Notes under the pieces: model-generated
The model's input: the letters and a program-made list of their open reading frames with translations, nothing else
Told to the model about the DNA's origin: nothing
Databases searched by the model: none
Shown: piece by piece, positions 1-8,981 of the stretch
Layout: each line of letters starts with the position of its first letter
Numbering within the stretch: position 1 is the stretch's first letter
DNA from: Streptomyces sp. NBC_01283
GTDB taxonomy: Bacteria > Actinomycetota > Actinomycetes > Streptomycetales > Streptomycetaceae
Assembly (NCBI RefSeq): GCF_041435335.1
Contig: NZ_CP108430.1
Coordinates: forward strand, 2,046,001 to 2,110,000
Length of the DNA stretch: 64,000 nt
Direction: 5' to 3'
Position numbers and translations under genes: made by a program

Positions 1-1
1 T

Positions 2-814
2 TTCCTGCTGCACGCGGACCGGGTCGCGTTCCGTTCGCAGACCGCAGCGGTCGCACGCGGCGAGGGGGACCGCAGCCTCACCGTCCATCTCCAGCGCGAC
101 CCGCACCTCCCGGTCCACGCGACGCTCACCGCGCTGCGGCCCGGCGCCGAGCCGCGCACGGCGGTCCTGGTGGTGCTTCAGCCGGGCACGCGGCCCGCGG
201 GATCACATGCGTCGCGCGTATCGCGCGTATCGCACCAGGAAGCCTTCCACTCTCCGGCTCCCGACCTCGGCGAGGCGACCCGGCACGCGGCCCGCATCGA
301 CCTCGCGGACGCCATGACCACCGCCCTCCTGACGGCTCCCGCCGGGGACCGCGCGGCCGTGCTCGCACGGGCGGCCGGCGTCCTGCACCCGCGGTTCGCC
401 GACTGGGTGATCGCCGACGAGGGGGCCGCGCGACAGCGGCGTACGACCGTGCTGGGACCGAAGGACGCGCCGGTCGGCGACGTCCTCGCACAGACGCCCG
501 CCGCGTGCCCCCTCGTCGTCGAGGCGGCACGCGGCGGGGCGCCCGTGCTCCAGGTCCGTCCGGAGGACCCGGAGTCCTTCGGCCGGGACACGTCCGGCGC
601 CCCCGTCCTCGTGCGCGCACAGGTGACGTCCCTGCTGTGCGTGCCGCTGAGGGGACGCTCGGACGGGCCGGTGGAAGGCGTCCTCACGCTGTTCAGGAGC
701 GGGGCGCGGCTCGCCTTCTCGATGGCCGAGGCCCAGACCGCCGACGTGATGTCCCGCCACATCGCGCTGGCCATGACCCGGCACACGAGCCGCGGGACCA
801 CCGCCAGGCCCTAG
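2..814 (+). CDS. PAS/GAF-domain sensor protein, 3' part (start lies before the window)
   Basis: The reading frame is open from base 2 to a TAG at 812-814, so the gene begins upstream of the window. The first 55-60 residues (FLLHADRVAFRSQTAAVARG onward, ending in a TAVLVVLQ strand) look like the last strands of a PAS domain. A short linker and a GAF-like domain (about residues 90-260) follow, with the typical end ...LLCVPLRGR, GVLTLFRSGARLAFSMAEAQ. Such proteins sense small molecules or redox state; no output domain is visible here. An internal start near 170 would cut the PAS domain, so I do not favour it. The 3' end overlaps the end of the convergent sigma-factor gene by 3 bases. The family call is by eye; ligand and partner are unknown. 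Confidence 0.75.
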   Translation, partial: FLLHADRVAFRSQTAAVARGEGDRSLTVHLQRDPHLPVHATLTALRPGAEPRTAVLVVLQPGTRPAGSHASRVSRVSHQEAFHSPAPDLGEATRHAARIDLADAMTTALLTAPAGDRAAVLARAAGVLHPRFADWVIADEGAARQRRTTVLGPKDAPVGDVLAQTPAACPLVVEAARGGAPVLQVRPEDPESFGRDTSGAPVLVRAQVTSLLCVPLRGRSDGPVEGVLTLFRSGARLAFSMAEAQTADVMSRHIALAMTRHTSRGTTARP

Positions 815-1608
815 GCGGCGTCCTGCATGACCTCGTCGCGCAGCCGGTCGCAGCAGCGGCTGATCAGACGCGAGACGTGCATCTGGGAGATGCCGAGCTG
901 ATCGGCGATGCGGCTCTGCGTCATGTCGCCGAAGAACCGCATGTAGAGGATGTCACGCTCCCGCTCGGGCAGCGCGGCGATGCGCGGCTTGACGGCCTCG
1001 CGGTCGATGACGACATCGAGTGCGGGGTCGGGCGCGCCCAGTGCGTCGCGCAGCGCGTATCCGTCCTCGCTGCCCGGCAGTTCGGCGTCGAGGGAGAGGG
1101 CGGTGAAGCTGTCGAGCGCCTCGAGACCGGCGGCCGCGTCCTCCTGGGAGAGCTGCGCCTTCTCGGCGATCTCGGCGAGGGTCGGCGCACGCCCGGGGAC
1201 GGTCTGGGTCAGTTCCTGGCGGGCGAACCGCACCCGGTTGCGCAGGTCCTGCACCCGGCGCGGCACATGGAGGGTCCACATGTGGTCGCGGAAGTGGCGC
1301 TTGATCTCGCCGGTGACGGTCGGCACGGCATAGCTCTCGAAGGCGCTGCCGCGCTCGGGGTCGTAGCGGTCGACGGCCTTGACCAGGCCGAGGGCCGCCA
1401 CCTGGCGCAGGTCGTCCAGTGCCTCGCCGCGGTTGCGGAACCGGCCCGCGAGCCGCTCCGCCATCGGCAGCCAGGCCTTGACCAACTCCTGTCGCAGTGC
1501 GTCGCGTTCGGGCCCGTGCGGCATCTCGGTGAGCCTGCGGAAAGCGGCGGCGGTGTCGGGGGCGTCGTCGTGCGGGTGGCGCTTCGTCTGTCGCGCGTCG
1601 GGTCGCAT
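811..1608 (-). CDS. RNA polymerase sigma factor, SigB/SigF/SigG family
   Basis: This is a 265-residue group 3 (SigB/SigF/SigG type) sigma factor. Region 2 is clear (GEALDDLRQVAALGLVKAVD, then RGSAFESYAVPTVTGEIKRH). Region 3 follows, then region 4 with its helix-turn-helix (LPERERDILYMRFFGDMTQS and IADQLGISQMHVSRLI). Streptomyces paralogues control osmotic and general stress responses and late differentiation, usually under anti-sigma factors of the RsbW type. No anti-sigma gene is adjacent. I chose the ATG at 1608, with AAGGGAG about 12 bases upstream. A GTG at 1653 would add 15 residues but has no ribosome-binding site. The gene converges on the PAS/GAF gene and diverges from the CBS gene. 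Confidence 0.9.
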   Translation of the reverse strand: MRPDARQTKRHPHDDAPDTAAAFRRLTEMPHGPERDALRQELVKAWLPMAERLAGRFRNRGEALDDLRQVAALGLVKAVDRYDPERGSAFESYAVPTVTGEIKRHFRDHMWTLHVPRRVQDLRNRVRFARQELTQTVPGRAPTLAEIAEKAQLSQEDAAAGLEALDSFTALSLDAELPGSEDGYALRDALGAPDPALDVVIDREAVKPRIAALPERERDILYMRFFGDMTQSRIADQLGISQMHVSRLISRCCDRLRDEVMQDAA

Positions 1609-1917
1609 GATGCGTCGCAACTCCCTTGTGGGTGCCTTGGGTTGAAGAGTCACCGTGGGATGCGCGCGAGACCGCGACGGGGCACACCCGGGGTCAGCTC
1701 AAGCTGCTCCCACGGACGTGCCTCCGGTCCGAAGCACTGTCTTCTTCGCCTGCCCCCGGGTCCGGGAGGCAAACACATGTGCGTCATGGCTGCGGACCAT
1801 GGACCTCTGCCCCGGGTCCTCCCCCACTCACACTTCTTCGGGGCAAACCCGCATGGACCGGCCGCACACGGGTACTGCGGCGGAAGCACTCACCCCCCGC
1901 ATGGAAGGGCCCCAACC
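1609..1917. other. Divergent intergenic region, sigma factor / CBS protein
   Basis: About 300 bases between two divergent genes, so it should hold both promoters. I looked for the SigB-type pattern (GTTT about 14 bases before GGGTA) and did not find a good match. The region has no convincing ORF and no strong hairpin. Confidence 0.4.
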
Positions 1918-2289
1918 ATGGCTGTTGTCGTAAGGGACGTCATGACACCGGGCGTCGCGGCAGTAGGTCCCGATGCCTCGCTGGTGGAGGCGGCGCAGGT
2001 GATGCGTGCCCAGGACATCGGTCACGTACTGGTGGCCACGGGCGGCCGGGTGGTCGGCGTGCTCACCGACCGGGACATCACCCTGCGCGCCGTCGCCGAC
2101 GGCGCCGATCCGCTGACCGTCAGCGCGCAGGCCATCTGTACCCCGAACCCGGTGATGGTCGCGCCGGACGACGCGGTGTCGTCGGCGGTCAGCCTGATGC
2201 TGGAGTACGCCGTGCGCAGGCTGCCCGTCGTCGAGGACGGCCAGCCGGTGGGCATGGTGACCCTCCGGGATGTCGCCGCGTCCACCTGA
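1918..2289 (+). CDS. CBS-domain-pair protein
   Basis: This small 123-residue protein consists of two CBS domains and nothing else (residues about 5-60 and 68-121). Hallmarks are the opening VVVRDVMTPGVAAVGPDASL, then GHVLVATGGRVVGVLTDRDI in the first repeat, and ...RRLPVVEDGQPVGMVTLRDV in the second. CBS pairs bind adenosine nucleotides and act as energy sensors; stand-alone pairs of this size are common in actinomycetes and often lie near stress genes. The ATG at 1918 follows a GGAAGG about 10 bases upstream. The reading frame stays open far upstream, but that is a compositional artefact antisense to the sigma gene. The target is unknown. Confidence 0.85.
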   Translation: MAVVVRDVMTPGVAAVGPDASLVEAAQVMRAQDIGHVLVATGGRVVGVLTDRDITLRAVADGADPLTVSAQAICTPNPVMVAPDDAVSSAVSLMLEYAVRRLPVVEDGQPVGMVTLRDVAAST

Positions 2290-2666
2290 GGCCGAGGCGC
2301 CGCACACCACGGCGACGTGCGCCGCGGCCCGGCCCCCGGCCGGGCGGGGGGCCTGGCCCGGTCCGGAGGGGAGCGGGTCCGGTTGCACGGTGGTGCAGGG
2401 GGAGCGACCGGACCCGCGGCGCGGGCCCGGCCCGGCCTGAGGCCGGGCCGGATCGTCCCCGGCGGTCCGTCACGGTCGTACCCCTGGGGCGGGTTAAGGA
2501 CCCGTGGGCAGCGACCGGCCCAACCGGTGACAGGTGAAACGATAAATCAGCGACCCGGCGGTCACGATCCGCTGAGCGCGGCCAGTGTCCGCATAACGCA
2601 CGGTCCGATGGACGCGCGGTCAGGAGGTCAGGACGACGCGGGCTCCGGGCGACGGTGTCTCCGGGT
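2290..2666. other. Convergent intergenic region, no gene seen
   Basis: This 377-base stretch lies between the ends of the CBS gene and the AraC gene. It is extremely GC-rich on the left and holds a strong hairpin (listed separately). The right part contains no ORF with coding character that I could support. Confidence 0.5.
2427..2451. terminator. GC hairpin, possible terminator
   Basis: Perfect 11-base inverted repeat with a TGA loop (CCGGCCCGGCC / GGCCGGGCCGG), about 140 bases after the CBS stop. There is no U tract, as is usual for Streptomyces terminators. It could serve either converging gene. Confidence 0.5.
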
Positions 2667-3659
2667 TCAGCTCCGCAGCGTCTGGGACGGCAGCTCCCCG
2701 AACCTGGCGTGATACTGCTCGGCGAACCGCCCCAGATGGCTGAAGCCCCACCGGTACGCCACCTCGCTCACGCTGAGCTCACCGGGCTCCGCGGCCCGCA
2801 GTTCGTCGCGCACGCGAGTCAGCCGTACGTCGCGTACGTACGCCATGGGGGACATGCCCACATAGCGGCGGAACGCCTCCTGGAGCCAGCGCACCCCGAC
2901 CCGCGCCTCGGCGGCCAGACCGGCGGGCGTGAAGGGGTACTCGGGCTGTTCCTTGACCGCGTCCATCGCGCGTTTCACGGGGGCCGGGCGCAACTTCTGT
3001 GCCGGAGAGGTGAGTTCTTCGCGGTAGGGGTGTTCGACTGCCAGCAGCAGTCCGTTCAGTATCGCCTCCTGGAGGGGCGCGGAGACCAGGGGCAAGGCAT
3101 AGAGCGAGGCCATGTCCACGGGCTCGCCGGGCTCCTCGCGCAAGTCCTCGATGACCGTGGTGACGAGCCGGGCCCAGCCGCGCCCCGGGCCACGGGTGGT
3201 GTCCAGCTCGGGGGCGAGTGCCAGCGGGGTGCGGACAGGCCGCCCGATGAGCTGCTCCAGGCGTTGGTCGAGCGCCTCGCGGTCCATCTTCACCGCCAGG
3301 ATCCGGCAGTCCCCGGTCCACCGCTCCACCACCGTGTCGCCGACGGGCTGGAACACCCCGGCCCGCTCCGCGGTCGCGACGGTGCTCGCGCCGCCGCCCT
3401 GCCGGAAGTGCATCTGCCCGCCCAGCAGTATGTTCACGTGATACGCGCCCAGTTCGCCCACCCGCATCCGCACGTCGGCGCCGCAGCTGAGCTCCCCGAC
3501 GGTGAGCGCGCCGAGCTGCCCGATCTCGAACTCGGCGCTGAAGGTGCGGGGCCCGTCGATGACATCCATGAAATTGCTGTAGAACGTGGCACCGATCATC
3601 TGCCGTGCCTCGTCCACGTCCGCGCTCCTGAAGGACGTCCTCAGCGTCTCGGTGCTCAC
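2667..3659 (-). CDS. AraC-family transcriptional regulator
   Basis: A 330-residue regulator. The N-terminal half (about 1-190) resembles the AraC-binding-like cupin domain (AYHVNILLGGQMHFRQGG). The C-terminal 100 residues form the double helix-turn-helix: FTPAGLAAEARVGVRWLQEA in the first, and VSEVAYRWGFSHLGRFAEQY, then HARFGELPSQTL in the second. The GTG at 3659 starts a domain of normal length. The family activates transcription in response to small ligands. No obvious target is adjacent, since the next genes on the same strand lie upstream in a separate group. Ligand unknown. Confidence 0.88.
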   Translation of the reverse strand: MSTETLRTSFRSADVDEARQMIGATFYSNFMDVIDGPRTFSAEFEIGQLGALTVGELSCGADVRMRVGELGAYHVNILLGGQMHFRQGGGASTVATAERAGVFQPVGDTVVERWTGDCRILAVKMDREALDQRLEQLIGRPVRTPLALAPELDTTRGPGRGWARLVTTVIEDLREEPGEPVDMASLYALPLVSAPLQEAILNGLLLAVEHPYREELTSPAQKLRPAPVKRAMDAVKEQPEYPFTPAGLAAEARVGVRWLQEAFRRYVGMSPMAYVRDVRLTRVRDELRAAEPGELSVSEVAYRWGFSHLGRFAEQYHARFGELPSQTLRS

Positions 3660-3704
3660 GCGTGACTCACCCGCTCCCCCGACATCACTCGCGCTCCCCC
3701 GCGG

Positions 3705-4325
3705 CTACACCCGGCGCCCCAGCAGACTCAGCAGCTTCGTCTGCGCGTCGGCGCCCTGCGACGGTTCCACCGCGGGAGCGAAGAGCCCGGTCTTCGCCAG
3801 GTCCGCAGCGTACGGCTTGATTTCCCGTGCGGAAAAGGCGACGAGGTCATCCGGAAGTTTTTCGTCCGCGCCGATCGCCCGGGAGAGGTCCCAGGCGTGC
3901 ACGACGAGGTCGGTGATCATCTGTCCGCAGTAGAAATCGGCCCCGGTGTCCCCGAAGGAGAGGTGGACCGTCCGCTCCAGGGCGCCCGGCTCGCGGAACG
4001 CCTCCCGGGACCCGGCGGAGGCCGTGTCCCAGGACGCGACCGGGTCCGGTCCGAGCATGTCGCCGTCGAAGGCGTCGCCGACGGAGTCGATGGTGACGCC
4101 GTCGCGGACCAGCGAGGGCACCCAGAGCTGCTCGGCGGTGAGGTGGTTGACGAGGTCGCGCACGGACCAGTCGGCGCACGGCGTCGGCGCGTCCCACTGA
4201 TCGGCACCGACCGCGTGCACCCGGTCGGTGAACAGGTCGAGCGCGGCGGCGTGCCGGGCGAGGAGCGGGCGGGCCGCCGGATCGGACGGGCCCGCTGTGC
4301 CAGTCGTTTCTGCCATGCCCGCCAT
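3705..4325 (-). CDS. TIGR03086-type / maleylpyruvate isomerase N-terminal (MDMPI) family protein
   Basis: A 206-residue four-helix DinB/MDMPI-fold protein. The signature is LFTDRVHAVGADQWDAPTPC followed by ADWSVRDLVNHL, with a later VHAWDLSRAIG that would supply a metal-binding His. Related enzymes use mycothiol or a metal, but most actinobacterial members have no known reaction. I chose the ATG at 4325 because AGGAGG lies just upstream; an in-frame ATG at 4316 is the alternative. The gene follows the ABC-F gene by about 23 bases on the same strand, so the two are probably cotranscribed. Confidence 0.8.
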   Translation of the reverse strand: MAGMAETTGTAGPSDPAARPLLARHAAALDLFTDRVHAVGADQWDAPTPCADWSVRDLVNHLTAEQLWVPSLVRDGVTIDSVGDAFDGDMLGPDPVASWDTASAGSREAFREPGALERTVHLSFGDTGADFYCGQMITDLVVHAWDLSRAIGADEKLPDDLVAFSAREIKPYAADLAKTGLFAPAVEPSQGADAQTKLLSLLGRRV

Positions 4326-4348
4326 TGTCCTCCTGGAGCCAGGAGCCG

Positions 4349-5968
4349 CTACCGCTTCCGCTCGACGCGCCGCTCGTCCCACACCGGCTCGGGCGTCTCG
4401 CGCACGAGACCGTCGCTGCCGAAGACGAGATAGCGGTCGAAGGAGCGGGCGAACCAGCGGTCGTGCGTCACCGCGAGCACCGTCCCCTCGTACGCCTCAA
4501 GGCCTTCCTGGAGCGCCTCGGCCGATTCCAGGTCGAGGTTGTCGGTGGGCTCGTCGAGCAGCAGGGCGGTGGAACCCTCCAGCTCCAGGAGCAGGATCTG
4601 GAAGCGCGCCTGCTGGCCGCCCGAGAGCCGCTCGAAGCGCTGCTCGGCCTGCCCGGTGAGCTCGTACCTGCGCAGCCGCGACATCGCGGGCCCCTTGGCC
4701 TGGGCGTGCTCGCGCCACAGGATGTCGAGGAGCGTGCGGCCGAACAGCTCGGGGTGGGCGTGGGTCTGGGCGAAGTGGCCCGCCACGACGCGCGCGCCGA
4801 GCTTCCAGTCGCCGGTGTGCGTGACGTCGCCGCCGGCGAGGAGGCGCAGGAAGTGCGACTTGCCGGAGCCGTTCGAGCCGAGGACGGCGACCCGCTCGCC
4901 GTAGAAGACCTCCAGGTCGAAGGGTTTCATCAGGCCGGTCAGCTCAAGGCCCTTGCAGGTGATGGCCCGGATGCCGGTCCGCCCGCCCTGCAGCCGCATG
5001 GTGATGTCCTGCTCGCGCGGCGGCTCGGGCGGCGGTCCCGCCTCCTCGAACTTGCGGAGCCTGGTCTGCGCGGCGGCGTACCGCGAGGCCAGCTCATGGC
5101 TGATGGAGGCGGCCTGCCGCAGGCTGAGCACCAGCTTCTTCAGCTGGGCGTGCTTCTCGTCCCAGCGCCTGCGCAGCTCCTCGAAGCGCGCGAAGCGCTC
5201 CTTGCGCGCCTCGTGGAAGGTGGAGAAGCCGCCGCCGTGCACCCAGGCGTCGGCGCCCGCGGGCCCCGGCTCGACGCTGACGATCTTCTCGGCGGCGCGG
5301 GCGAGGAGCTCGCGGTCGTGCGACACGAAGAGGACGGTCTTGCGTGTCTCCTTGAGCTTCTCCTCCAGCCAGCGCTTGCCGGGGACGTCGAGGTAGTTGT
5401 CCGGTTCGTCCAGGAGCAGCACCTCGTCGCCGCCGCGCAGCAGGGCTTCGAGCACGAGCCGCTTCTGCTCACCGCCGGAGAGCGTGCGGACCTCGCGGAA
5501 CTGCGCCTTGTCGTACGGGATGCCGAGCGCGGCCGTGGTGCACATGTCCCAGAGCGTCTCGGCCTCGTAGCCGTGTGCCTCCGCCCAGTCGGAGAGCGCC
5601 TGGGCGTACTGGAGCTGGGCGGACTCGTCATCGACGGTCATGATCAGGTGTTCCGCGACGTCCACGGCCTTCGCGGTCTCGCGGATGCGGGAGTTCGATA
5701 CGGAGACGAGCAGGTCGCGCACGGTCGTCTCGTCGCGCACGGAGCCGACGAACTGCGGCATGACGCCGAGGCCGCCGCTGACGGTGACGGTGCCGCCGTG
5801 GGGCTGGATCTCGCCCGAGATCAGGCGGAGCAGGGTGGTCTTGCCCGCGCCGTTCGCCCCGACGAGGGCGACGATGGCGCCCTCACCGACACGGAAGGAG
5901 ACATCGCCGAGCAGGGCTCGGCCGTCCGGCAGGTAGTACTCGATGTGCGCGGCTTCCAGATGTCCCAT
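4349..5968 (-). CDS. ABC-F family ATP-binding protein
   Basis: A 539-residue protein with two ABC ATPase domains and no membrane domain. Domain 1 has Walker A GANGAGKTTL, signature LSGGEQKRLV and Walker B LLLDEPDNYLD. Domain 2 has GSNGSGKSHF, LSGGQQARF and LLLDEPTDNLD. The charged interdomain linker (about residues 245-310) is the part that reaches into the ribosomal peptidyl-transferase centre in ABC-F proteins. The family includes translation factors and ribosome-protection antibiotic-resistance proteins; sequence alone does not decide which. The start at 5968 (MGHLEAAHIEYYLPDG) gives a normal N-terminus. The MDMPI gene follows closely. Confidence 0.9.
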   Translation of the reverse strand: MGHLEAAHIEYYLPDGRALLGDVSFRVGEGAIVALVGANGAGKTTLLRLISGEIQPHGGTVTVSGGLGVMPQFVGSVRDETTVRDLLVSVSNSRIRETAKAVDVAEHLIMTVDDESAQLQYAQALSDWAEAHGYEAETLWDMCTTAALGIPYDKAQFREVRTLSGGEQKRLVLEALLRGGDEVLLLDEPDNYLDVPGKRWLEEKLKETRKTVLFVSHDRELLARAAEKIVSVEPGPAGADAWVHGGGFSTFHEARKERFARFEELRRRWDEKHAQLKKLVLSLRQAASISHELASRYAAAQTRLRKFEEAGPPPEPPREQDITMRLQGGRTGIRAITCKGLELTGLMKPFDLEVFYGERVAVLGSNGSGKSHFLRLLAGGDVTHTGDWKLGARVVAGHFAQTHAHPELFGRTLLDILWREHAQAKGPAMSRLRRYELTGQAEQRFERLSGGQQARFQILLLELEGSTALLLDEPTDNLDLESAEALQEGLEAYEGTVLAVTHDRWFARSFDRYLVFGSDGLVRETPEPVWDERRVERKR

Positions 5969-6110
5969 GCGGGGGATTCTCCGTGGCGGGTGCCGATCGC
6001 CGCAAATGCGTTTCGCCCGGCTCCGCCCGGCCCTCGCGCCCCGTGGCCGGTTTCTTGCCCCGCCCGGCGGCAGGGGAAAGGAAGCCGCTCCGCGGGGTAC
6101 CCGCGCCCCC

Positions 6111-7571
6111 ATGCCTCTGCGAACGCGTCTCATCGCCCTGGACCATCGCACCTTCGCCGCCGTCGCCACCCGGCACTGGCCGGGCGGCGACCGTTTCCTG
6201 CCCCGGCTGAGCCGCAGCGCGAACCACGGCCTCCTGTGGTTCGGGGTGGCCGCCGGGATCGCGGCGACCCGCACCCCGCGGGCCCGGCGTGCCGCGCTGC
6301 GCGGGACCGCGTCGCTCTCGCTCGCCTCGGCCACCATCAACACCCTCGGCAAGCGCTCGGTGCGCCGGGCCAGGCCGATGCTCGACGGGGTGCCGCTGAT
6401 GCGGCAGCTCAAGCGTCAGCCCATCACGACGTCCTTCCCGTCGGGGCACTCCGCGTCGGCCGCCGCCTTCGCCACCGGGGTCGCGCTGGAGTCGCGGGGC
6501 TGGGGCGCGGGCGTCGCACCGGTCGCGGGCGCGGTCGCGCTGTCCCGCGTCTACACCGGCGTGCACTTCCCGAGCGACGTCCTGGCGGGGGCGGCGCTCG
6601 GCGCGGGCGCGGCCTTCGCCGTGCGCGGCATGGTCCCGACCCGGGATCTGCTGCCGCCGCCGGGCAGGCCCCGCGTCGACGCCCCCGCGCTGCCCGGCGG
6701 CAAGGGCCTGGTCCTGGTGGTCAACTCCGCCGCCCGCGCCCCCGGACGCGCCCAGGCGCTGCGCGAGGCCCTGCCGCTCGCCGAGGTCGTGGAGTGCGGA
6801 CCGGACCGCCTCGGTGCGGAGCTGGAGAGTGCCGCCGCGCGGGCCCGGGTGCTCGGCGTGTGCGGCGGGGACGGCACCGCCAACGCGGCCGTCCCCGTCG
6901 CCCTGCGGCACCGGCTGCCGCTCGCGGTCCTGCCGGGCGGCGCGCTCAACCACTTCGCGTACGACATCGGGGTCGAGGACCCGCGCGATCTCTGCCGGGC
7001 GGTCGAGGCGGGGGACGCGATCGCCGTCGACGTCGGGCGTTTCAGCGACGGGAGCGGTGGCCCGCAGGGGTACTTCCTCAACAGCTTCAGCCTCGGCGTC
7101 TACCCGGAGCTCGTGCGGCTGCGCGACCGCTGGACCCACCGCGTCGGCGGCCGGGCCGCGGCGGTCCTTGCCGCCGTCCGGCTGCTCCGCTCCGACCGGC
7201 AGCCGCTGAGCGCCGAATTCCGGGGCAGGCAGCGGGACTTGTGGCTGCTCTTCGTGGGCAACGGCGTCCACCACCGGCTCGGGTTCACGCCCGGCCGCAG
7301 GCTCGACCTGGCCGACGGACTGCTCGACGTACGCATCGTGCACGGCGGCCGCAGGCCCGGCTCACGGCTGCTCGCCGCGGCGCTCGCGGGGCCGCTGATG
7401 CGCTCGCCGGCGCAGACCGCCGCGCATCTGCCCGGGCTGCGGGTGGACGGTCTGGAGCCGGGGACGGTGGTGTCGTACGACGGCGAAGAGACCGTCACGC
7501 AGGGCCGGTTGACGGTCGACAAGCTGCCCGAGGCGCTGACCGTGTACCGCCCGTCCCCGTCACCCCATTGA
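6111..7571 (+). CDS. PAP2 phosphatase - diacylglycerol kinase-like fusion protein
   Basis: A 486-residue two-domain lipid enzyme. Residues about 30-180 form a PAP2 phosphatase with all three motifs: KRSVRRARP, PSGHS and SRVYTGVHFPSD. Residues about 195-480 form a DAGK/sphingosine-kinase-like domain with the nucleotide loop VCGGDGTANAAV and the later LPGGALNHFAYD. One half would remove and the other add phosphate on lipid substrates such as phosphatidic acid and diacylglycerol. The fusion is known in actinobacteria; the real substrate is not. The start is uncertain: the ATG at 6111 lacks a close ribosome-binding site, the purine-rich AAAGGAAG being over 20 bases upstream. It diverges from the ABC-F gene. 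Confidence 0.85.
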   Translation: MPLRTRLIALDHRTFAAVATRHWPGGDRFLPRLSRSANHGLLWFGVAAGIAATRTPRARRAALRGTASLSLASATINTLGKRSVRRARPMLDGVPLMRQLKRQPITTSFPSGHSASAAAFATGVALESRGWGAGVAPVAGAVALSRVYTGVHFPSDVLAGAALGAGAAFAVRGMVPTRDLLPPPGRPRVDAPALPGGKGLVLVVNSAARAPGRAQALREALPLAEVVECGPDRLGAELESAAARARVLGVCGGDGTANAAVPVALRHRLPLAVLPGGALNHFAYDIGVEDPRDLCRAVEAGDAIAVDVGRFSDGSGGPQGYFLNSFSLGVYPELVRLRDRWTHRVGGRAAAVLAAVRLLRSDRQPLSAEFRGRQRDLWLLFVGNGVHHRLGFTPGRRLDLADGLLDVRIVHGGRRPGSRLLAAALAGPLMRSPAQTAAHLPGLRVDGLEPGTVVSYDGEETVTQGRLTVDKLPEALTVYRPSPSPH

Positions 7572-7663
7572 CCACATAGTGATACGTGGGTCTCATCATT
7601 CGACATGTCGGCGTAGCGTTCCGACCACCGCAACAAGCGGCAGCGAACGAAGGAGTTCCCGTC

Positions 7664-8482
7664 ATGCCGGAGGAGACCGCCGTCTACACGCACGGACACC
7701 ACGAGTCCGTGCTGCGCTCCCACACCTGGCGCACCGTCGCCAACTCGGCCGCCTATCTCGTCGACGCGGTCAAGCCCCACATGCGCGTCCTCGACATCGG
7801 CTGCGGTCCCGGCACCATCACCGCCGACCTGGCCGCTCTCGTCCCCGACGGCCATGTCACGGGCGTCGACCACGCGCCCGGAATCCTGGACCGGGCCCGT
7901 GCGACGGCGGCCGAACGCGGCCTGGACAACGTGGAGTTCGCCGTCGCCGACGTGCACGCCCTGGACTACCCGGACGACTCCTTCTGCGTCGTCCACGCCC
8001 ATCAGGTGCTCCAGCACGTCGGCGACCCGGTGCGCGCGCTGAGCGAGATGCGGCGCGTCTGTGCGCCGGGCGGCATCGTCGCCGCCCGTGACGCGGACTA
8101 CTCGGCGATGGCGTGGTACCCGAAGTCCCCCGCCATGGACGACTGGCTCGATCTGTACCGGCGGGTGGCCCGCGCCAACGGCGGTGAGCCGGACGCGGGC
8201 AGCCGCCTCAAGTCCTGGGCGCTGAAGGCGGGTTTCGACGACATCACTGACATCACCGCGAGCGCGAGCACCTGGTGCTACAGCTCGGCGGAGGAGCGCG
8301 CCTGGTGGAGCGGGCTCTGGGCGGACCGCACGGTCGCCTCCGGCTACGCCGACCGGGCCGTGGAGGGCGGGCATGCCGACGCCGGTGAACTGCGGGCGAT
8401 CGCCGACGCGTGGCGGGAGTGGGGAGCGCAGGACGACGGCTGGTTCGCCGTGCTGCACGGGGAGATCCTGTGCCGTAAGTGA
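7664..8482 (+). CDS. Class I SAM-dependent methyltransferase
   Basis: 272 residues with the Rossmann-like methyltransferase core. Motif I is VLDIGCGPGTIT, the acidic end of strand 2 is TGVDHAPGILDRA, motif II is VEFAVADVHAL, and LQHVGDPVRALSEMRRVCAP is the post-motif helix typical of UbiE/COQ5-like enzymes. Substrate unknown. The ATG at 7664 has AAGGAG 8 bases upstream, which beats the longer in-frame extension at 7586. It stands alone, about 90 bases after the PAP2 fusion gene. Confidence 0.87.
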   Translation: MPEETAVYTHGHHESVLRSHTWRTVANSAAYLVDAVKPHMRVLDIGCGPGTITADLAALVPDGHVTGVDHAPGILDRARATAAERGLDNVEFAVADVHALDYPDDSFCVVHAHQVLQHVGDPVRALSEMRRVCAPGGIVAARDADYSAMAWYPKSPAMDDWLDLYRRVARANGGEPDAGSRLKSWALKAGFDDITDITASASTWCYSSAEERAWWSGLWADRTVASGYADRAVEGGHADAGELRAIADAWREWGAQDDGWFAVLHGEILCRK

Positions 8483-8591
8483 CGCGGGGCGCCGCACGCT
8501 CGCGTGGCGTCGCCCACAGTCGTACGCGGGTGCGCGCTCGGCTGCTTAGAGCGGCCGGTCGGGGATACCCGGAGCAGCAGGAGGTAAGACA

Positions 8592-8762
8592 ATGGTTCCT
8601 ATTCTGCTGGTCCTTCTGCTGGCCCTGCTGCTCTTCGGCGCGGGCTTCGCCGTGAAGATCCTCTGGTGGATCGCCGTCGCCGTGCTCGTCATCTGGCTCG
8701 TCGGGTTCCTGATGCGCAGCACGACTGCCTCCGGGACACGGTCCCGCTGGTACCGGTGGTAG
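8592..8762 (+). CDS. Small hydrophobic membrane protein (56 aa)
   Basis: A 56-residue protein, mostly two merged membrane segments (MVPILLVLLLALLLFGAGFA and ILWWIAVAVLVIWLVGFLM) with a short basic tail ending RSRWYRW. A perfect AGGAGGT lies 6 bases before the ATG, and a strong terminator follows, so the gene is real despite its size. Short hydrophobic proteins of this kind are widespread in Streptomyces and are called only 'hydrophobic protein'; some are stress-induced. No function can be assigned. Confidence 0.8.
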   Translation: MVPILLVLLLALLLFGAGFAVKILWWIAVAVLVIWLVGFLMRSTTASGTRSRWYRW

Positions 8763-8796
8763 CCGCCCACCAGGGGTAGCCGTACTCGGAACCCTG

Positions 8797-8826
8797 AAGT
8801 CCCCGAGCCCGCGGGCTCGGGGACTT
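8797..8826. terminator. Perfect 30-base palindromic terminator
   Basis: AAGTCCCCGAGCCCG is followed directly by its exact reverse complement. It lies 35 bases after the stop of the small hydrophobic protein gene and before the next rightward gene. Confidence 0.8.
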
Positions 8827-8981
8827 CCGTCTGTGCGAAGCCGTACGTGGGGTTCCTTTCAGGCCGCGCAGGGGTGCTGACGACACCTGAAGACGGGGGC
8901 TGATGGGCGTGCCCGGAGCCGCCCGCGCCGGAAGGATTCAGGGCGAGGGTTCAGGGCGGACCCGAGTGAGCGAGGCACACC

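Noticed and set aside
4325..7579. Very long + strand ORF (1084 codons) across the ABC-F and PAP2 genes
   Set aside because: It is antisense to the clear ABC-F gene and out of frame with the PAP2 fusion; its Arg/Gly/Pro-rich translation is the usual GC-rich shadow.
8560..8575. SigB-type promoter (GGGATAC) before the small hydrophobic protein
   Set aside because: The -10 does not match GGGTAY and no -35 GTTT lies at the right distance.
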